A stretch of 10,417 nucleotides of DNA from Allosphingosinicella sp. (GTDB lineage: Bacteria > Pseudomonadota > Alphaproteobacteria > Sphingomonadales > Sphingomonadaceae), in the NCBI GenBank assembly GCA_030146745.1, contig JASLBD010000171.1, positions 1-10,417 on the forward strand, in the 5' to 3' direction. Positions 7,786 through 10,417 of this stretch are shown here, piece by piece. The translations under genes were made by a program, and so were the position numbers. The stretch's first letter is position 1; each line of letters opens with the position of its first letter. The notes under the pieces are model-generated. The model was not told the DNA's origin. It saw nothing but the letters and a program-made list of their open reading frames with translations, and ran no database searches.

Positions 7786-9574
7786 GAAGGTACCTCCTGA
7801 CGCCCCGGCAGATGGGCCCGCTTCGCGCTTCTGGCAAGCGGGAGAGCCGTTCGTCCTGCTCGAGTTCGAGGGCCGGGCGCGGCTCTACCGGGGTCCGACG
7901 GAGGTCGTGGAGGCGCGGCGGCCCGAAGAGGTCCGGCCGGCGCTGGACCGGCTTCGCGGGCGGCATTGCGCCGGCTTCATCGCCTATGAAGCGGGCCACG
8001 GGCTCGAGCCGAAGCTTGCGCCGGTGGCAAGCGGGGCCGGACCCGGGGTGCCGCCTTTGCTCTGGTTCGGGCTGTTCGAGGGCTGGGAGGAGGCCGATCC
8101 CGGCGCGCTTCTGCCGGACGCCGCGGGCGCCTGGGCGGGGACGCCTCGGCCGCTGGTGGAGCGCGAGGCGCATGCGGCGGCGGTGGCGGCGGCACTGGAG
8201 CATATCCTCGCCGGCGACGTCTATCAGGCCAATCTCACCTTCCCCGCCGAGGTCGCGACGGCCGGCCATCCGCTCGCCCTCTACGCCGCGATCCGTCCTC
8301 GGGCCCGGGCGGGGTGGGGCGGCGTGGTCTTCACCGGCGAGCATTGGCTGCTCTCCTTCTCCCCGGAATTGTTCTTCACGCTGGAGGCGGGGCGGGTGAC
8401 GGCCCGGCCGATGAAGGGGACGGCGCCCGCGGGCAGCGACCCGGAAGCGCTTCGAAGCGATCCCAAGCAGCGCTCCGAGAATCTGATGATCGTCGACCTG
8501 CTTCGCAACGACCTCTCGCGCCTGTCGAAGCCGGGGACGGTCAAGGTGCCGGCCTTGTTCGAGATCGAGACCTATCCGACCGTGCTCCAGATGACCTCGA
8601 CCGTGGTCGGCGAGCTCGAGGACGGGCGCACCGGCGTCGACCTGATCGAGACCATCTTTCCCTGCGGGTCGGTGACCGGGGCCCCCAAGATTCGGGCGAT
8701 GGAGATCATCGCGTCGCTCGAAGGGGAACGACGTGGCCCCTATACCGGTAGTATCGGCAGGCTTGCGCCGGACGGCGAGGCCGCGTTCAATGTGGCGATC
8801 CGGACCCTGGTCCTTCAGGTCGGCGAAACGGCCGCCCGGATCGGCCTGGGCTCCGGGATCGTCGCGGACAGCGTCGCGGCGGACGAATGGCGCGAATGCC
8901 TGGCAAAGGGAGAATTTGTGGCAACGTGCCGACGCTTCGACCTCATCGAAACGATGCGTTTCGATCCGCACGAGGGGCTGTACGAGCTCGACCGCCACCT
9001 CGGCCGGATGAAACGGAGCGCCGACGCCTTCGGCTTCGCCTTCGACCGCCACCATGCGCGCAACGAGCTTCAGGCGGCGACCTTCTTCCTTCGGGAGGCG
9101 CGCAAGCTCAGGCTCCTATTGTCGAGCAGCGGCGCTCTGGCGATCGAATCCCGGCCGCTGCCGGCCGCGCTCGAAGGCTCGGTGGAGGTGGCGCTGGCGC
9201 CGCTTCCGGTCGAAGCCGAGGATTTCCGGCTCCGCCACAAGACCAGCGACCGGCGCTTCTACGACGAGGCGCGGGAGCGGGCGGGGGCGTTCGAGGTGGT
9301 ATTCGCCGACCGCGACGGTTTCCTGACCCAAGGGAGCTTCACCAGCCTGTTCGTCGAGCGCGGCGGCCGGCTGCTGACTCCGCCGCTTCGGCGCGGGCTT
9401 CTGCCGGGAGTGTTGCGCGAGGTGCTGATCGAGAAGGGGCGGGCCGAAGAGGCGGATTTGCGCGCGGAGGACCTGCAGGGCGGGTTCTTCGTGGGCAATG
9501 CGGTTCGGGGGTTGATCGCGGCGACTCTTTGCCTCCCTGCGAGCGAAGGTCGCGGGGAGGGGGATTCTTCGTAG
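7778..9574 (+). CDS. pabB: Aminodeoxychorismate synthase component I fused to 4-amino-4-deoxychorismate lyase-like domain
   Basis: The protein makes 4-amino-4-deoxychorismate from chorismate and ammonia and probably then releases p-aminobenzoate for folate synthesis. From GTG 7778 it has 598 residues. The chorismate-binding domain (about 24-390) shows GDVYQANLTF near 146, PMKGTAP near 211, ENLMIVDLLRNDL near 234, VLQMTSTVVGEL near 269 and CGSVTGAPKIRAMEII near 296. The lysine of PMKGT (K213) marks PabB; anthranilate synthases have Ala or Gly there. The second domain (about 391-585) is a class IV pyridoxal-phosphate fold with lysine K488 in RHKTSDRRFY and the FVGNAVRG block. The start is uncertain: GTG 7778 is the last usual start codon before the conserved core, with GAAGAGG at 7759-7765 twelve bases upstream; a GTG at 7727 would overlap sdaA by 59 bases. 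The last 14 residues (CLPASEGRGEGDSS) are encoded by a palindromic repeat. No glutaminase (pabA) is present in the window. Confidence 0.94.
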   Translation: MTKKVPPDAPADGPASRFWQAGEPFVLLEFEGRARLYRGPTEVVEARRPEEVRPALDRLRGRHCAGFIAYEAGHGLEPKLAPVASGAGPGVPPLLWFGLFEGWEEADPGALLPDAAGAWAGTPRPLVEREAHAAAVAAALEHILAGDVYQANLTFPAEVATAGHPLALYAAIRPRARAGWGGVVFTGEHWLLSFSPELFFTLEAGRVTARPMKGTAPAGSDPEALRSDPKQRSENLMIVDLLRNDLSRLSKPGTVKVPALFEIETYPTVLQMTSTVVGELEDGRTGVDLIETIFPCGSVTGAPKIRAMEIIASLEGERRGPYTGSIGRLAPDGEAAFNVAIRTLVLQVGETAARIGLGSGIVADSVAADEWRECLAKGEFVATCRRFDLIETMRFDPHEGLYELDRHLGRMKRSADAFGFAFDRHHARNELQAATFFLREARKLRLLLSSSGALAIESRPLPAALEGSVEVALAPLPVEAEDFRLRHKTSDRRFYDEARERAGAFEVVFADRDGFLTQGSFTSLFVERGGRLLTPPLRRGLLPGVLREVLIEKGRAEEADLRAEDLQGGFFVGNAVRGLIAATLCLPASEGRGEGDSS

Positions 9575-9696
9575 CATGATGGAGGGGTAGAAGGCGCGGG
9601 CTGTCGGCCGCTCGCGAGAGAACCGCCGGACGTCCCGGCAGCTACCCCTCCACCACCCTTCGGGTGGTCTCCCTCCCCATCCGGCGATGGGGAGGC
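9531..9696. repeat. Composite palindromic repeat (REP/BIME-like) spanning the pabB end and the gap to pdeM
   Basis: This 166-base element is a series of hairpins. CCTCCCTGCGA (9532-9542) pairs with TCGCGGGGAGG (9550-9560) at 10 of 11 positions. TGGAGGGGTAG (9580-9590) pairs perfectly with CTACCCCTCCA (9642-9652) across a 51-base interior. ACCACCC/GGGTGGT (9652-9658 with 9662-9668) has a three-base loop. CCTCCCCATC/GATGGGGAGG (9672-9681 with 9686-9695) is a perfect 10-base stem. The two ends, GCCTCCCT and GGGGAGGC, are themselves near-inverted copies. The left 44 bases lie inside the pabB reading frame, and the right end stops two bases before the pdeM stop codon. The theme of CTACCCCTCC, CACCCTTCGGGTG and CCCTCCCCATC resembles a repeat common in sphingomonad genomes. 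Confidence 0.82.
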
Positions 9697-9698
9697 AA

Positions 9699-10361
9699 TC
9701 ACGCCGCCAGCGGGAACCGCAAAAGCCTGTCGGCCACCGGCACCAGGGCCTCCGCCTTCGGCCCCACCGCTCGGACAATTTCGGGATGGCCGGCATCCAG
9801 CCCCCCCGTCAGCGACCCGAAAGCCGGTAGGATCAGCTTGCGTGCCGTCGCCACGAAGCAGCGGCGCGAGACCTGGCGGCCGCGATGGTGGATCCGGAGC
9901 TTGGGGTGGAAATGGCCGGACAGCTCGGGCCGCGGCTCGGCCGGGTCCGCCTCGTGGCGAAGCAGCAGGCCGTCCACTTCCACCTCTTCGGCGAGGGCGC
10001 CGCCGCAGGGATCGGCGAAGGCGGGGTCGTGGTTGCCGGTGATCCAGGTCCAGCTTGTCGCTCCGGTCAGCGCGGTCAGCATCTCGCGGGCGCGGGCGGG
10101 GAGGCGGTCGCAGCCGTGGCGGTCATGGAAGCTGTCGCCCAGGCACCAGATTTCCCTGGCATCGGTCGAAACGGCGAGCGCGGTAAGATCGGCGAGGGTG
10201 GCGAGCGAATCGTAGGGCGGGAGCATCTGGCCCATACGGGCGAACCAGCTCGCCTTCTCGAGATGGAGGTCGGCGACCAGCAAGGCCCGCCGCGACGGCC
10301 AGAAAAGGGCCCCCTGCGGAAGCGCCATCAGCTCGTGGCCACAGAACGAAAAGCGAACCAT
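9699..10361 (-). CDS. pdeM: Ligase-associated DNA damage response endonuclease PdeM
   Basis: This 220-residue protein is a calcineurin-like metallophosphoesterase with every metal-binding motif in order: DLHLEK at 31-36 (D31, H33), GDSFHD at 75-80 (D76), GNHDP at 109-113 (N110, H111), an isolated H136, and GHFHPK at 149-154 (H150, H152). The pattern ALFWPSRRALLVADLHLEK near the N-terminus and GHFHPKLRI are typical of the PdeM family, found next to an ATP-dependent DNA ligase, an Lhr-like helicase and an exonuclease in a bacterial DNA-repair cassette. It is a cytoplasmic two-metal nuclease or phosphodiesterase by family; its real substrate in this organism is unknown. No such partner is visible in the window, but because transcription is leftward its operon partners would lie beyond the right edge. 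The ATG at 10361 has only GGAG two bases away, so initiation may be leaderless. Confidence 0.94.
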   Translation of the reverse strand: MVRFSFCGHELMALPQGALFWPSRRALLVADLHLEKASWFARMGQMLPPYDSLATLADLTALAVSTDAREIWCLGDSFHDRHGCDRLPARAREMLTALTGATSWTWITGNHDPAFADPCGGALAEEVEVDGLLLRHEADPAEPRPELSGHFHPKLRIHHRGRQVSRRCFVATARKLILPAFGSLTGGLDAGHPEIVRAVGPKAEALVPVADRLLRFPLAA

Positions 10362-10367
10362 GACTCC

Positions 10368-10395
10368 GCTATAAACGCGGCGGCGACGGGGGCAA
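10368..10395 (-). promoter_or_regulatory. Candidate pdeM promoter giving a near-leaderless transcript
   Basis: On the minus strand TTGCCC (10395-10390) and TATAGC (10373-10368) are separated by 16 bases. Transcription from such a site would begin within a base or two of the pdeM ATG, which fits the lack of a properly spaced Shine-Dalgarno sequence. If pdeM is instead co-transcribed with a gene beyond the window, this promoter would be internal or spurious. Confidence 0.3.
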
Positions 10396-10417
10396 GAGTT
10401 CAGCGAGCGGAGTTGGG

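Noticed and set aside
6520..7800. 426-residue open frame on the plus strand across sdaA
   Set aside because: It is antisense to sdaA, which has all cluster cysteines and a strong ribosome-binding site.
6644..9055. 803-residue open frame on the minus strand spanning pabB and sdaA
   Set aside because: It runs antisense through pabB and out of frame through sdaA, with Arg/Pro-rich low-complexity translation. Both real genes have diagnostic motifs in their own frames.
10363..10413. ACTCCGCT / AGCGGAGT inverted repeat upstream of pdeM
   Set aside because: An eight-base match over a 35-base gap in GC-rich DNA can occur by chance, and one arm simply covers the bases just before the start codon.

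Overview
The window is GC-rich chromosomal DNA that most likely comes from an alphaproteobacterium of the Sphingomonadales. The reasons are the strong GC bias of third codon positions, the gene content (a fused PabB/PabC-type protein, a ligase-associated PdeM endonuclease, periplasmic S9 and M49-like peptidases), and intergenic palindromic repeats of the kind common in sphingomonad genomes. The taxonomic call is an inference. No marker gene, rRNA, tRNA, CRISPR array, IS element or phage gene was seen.

Layout, left to right. (1) Positions 1-1695, minus strand: the 5' 565 codons of a secreted M49-like (dipeptidyl-peptidase III family) metallopeptidase running off the left edge. (2) Positions 1926-3802, plus strand: a tight three-gene operon of a four-helix membrane protein resembling DUF6529, a small single-pass membrane protein with an Ala/Glu-rich tail, and a lipoprotein serine hydrolase of the beta-lactamase/S12 fold. 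(3) Positions 3835-3930: a nested palindromic repeat between convergent genes. (4) Positions 3947-5890, minus strand: a periplasmic S9 prolyl-oligopeptidase-family peptidase. (5) Positions 6082-6351, plus strand: an unrecognised 89-residue protein with a very strong ribosome-binding site and two cysteines bracketing an amphipathic segment. (6) Positions 6406-7785, minus strand: single-chain iron-sulfur L-serine ammonia-lyase (sdaA). (7) Positions 7778-9574, plus strand: aminodeoxychorismate synthase component I fused to a 4-amino-4-deoxychorismate lyase-like domain. (8) Positions 9531-9696: a second, different palindromic repeat that contains the end of the pabB coding region. (9) Positions 9699-10361, minus strand: pdeM.

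Most genes are core or household functions. A loose theme is peptide and amino-acid use: two exported peptidases (M49-like, S9) and a serine deaminase that feeds pyruvate. The pab gene supplies p-aminobenzoate for folate, and PdeM belongs to a DNA-repair cassette whose partners would lie beyond the right edge. These genes do not form one pathway.

The parts that most merit a second look are the unrecognised small protein at 6082-6351 with its upstream dyad, the DUF6529-like/small membrane protein/serine hydrolase operon, the head-to-head overlap of the sdaA and pabB start codons (both non-ATG), and the observation that all three convergent gene junctions are filled by strong inverted repeats of three unrelated kinds. 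I did not find a clearly novel multi-gene system.
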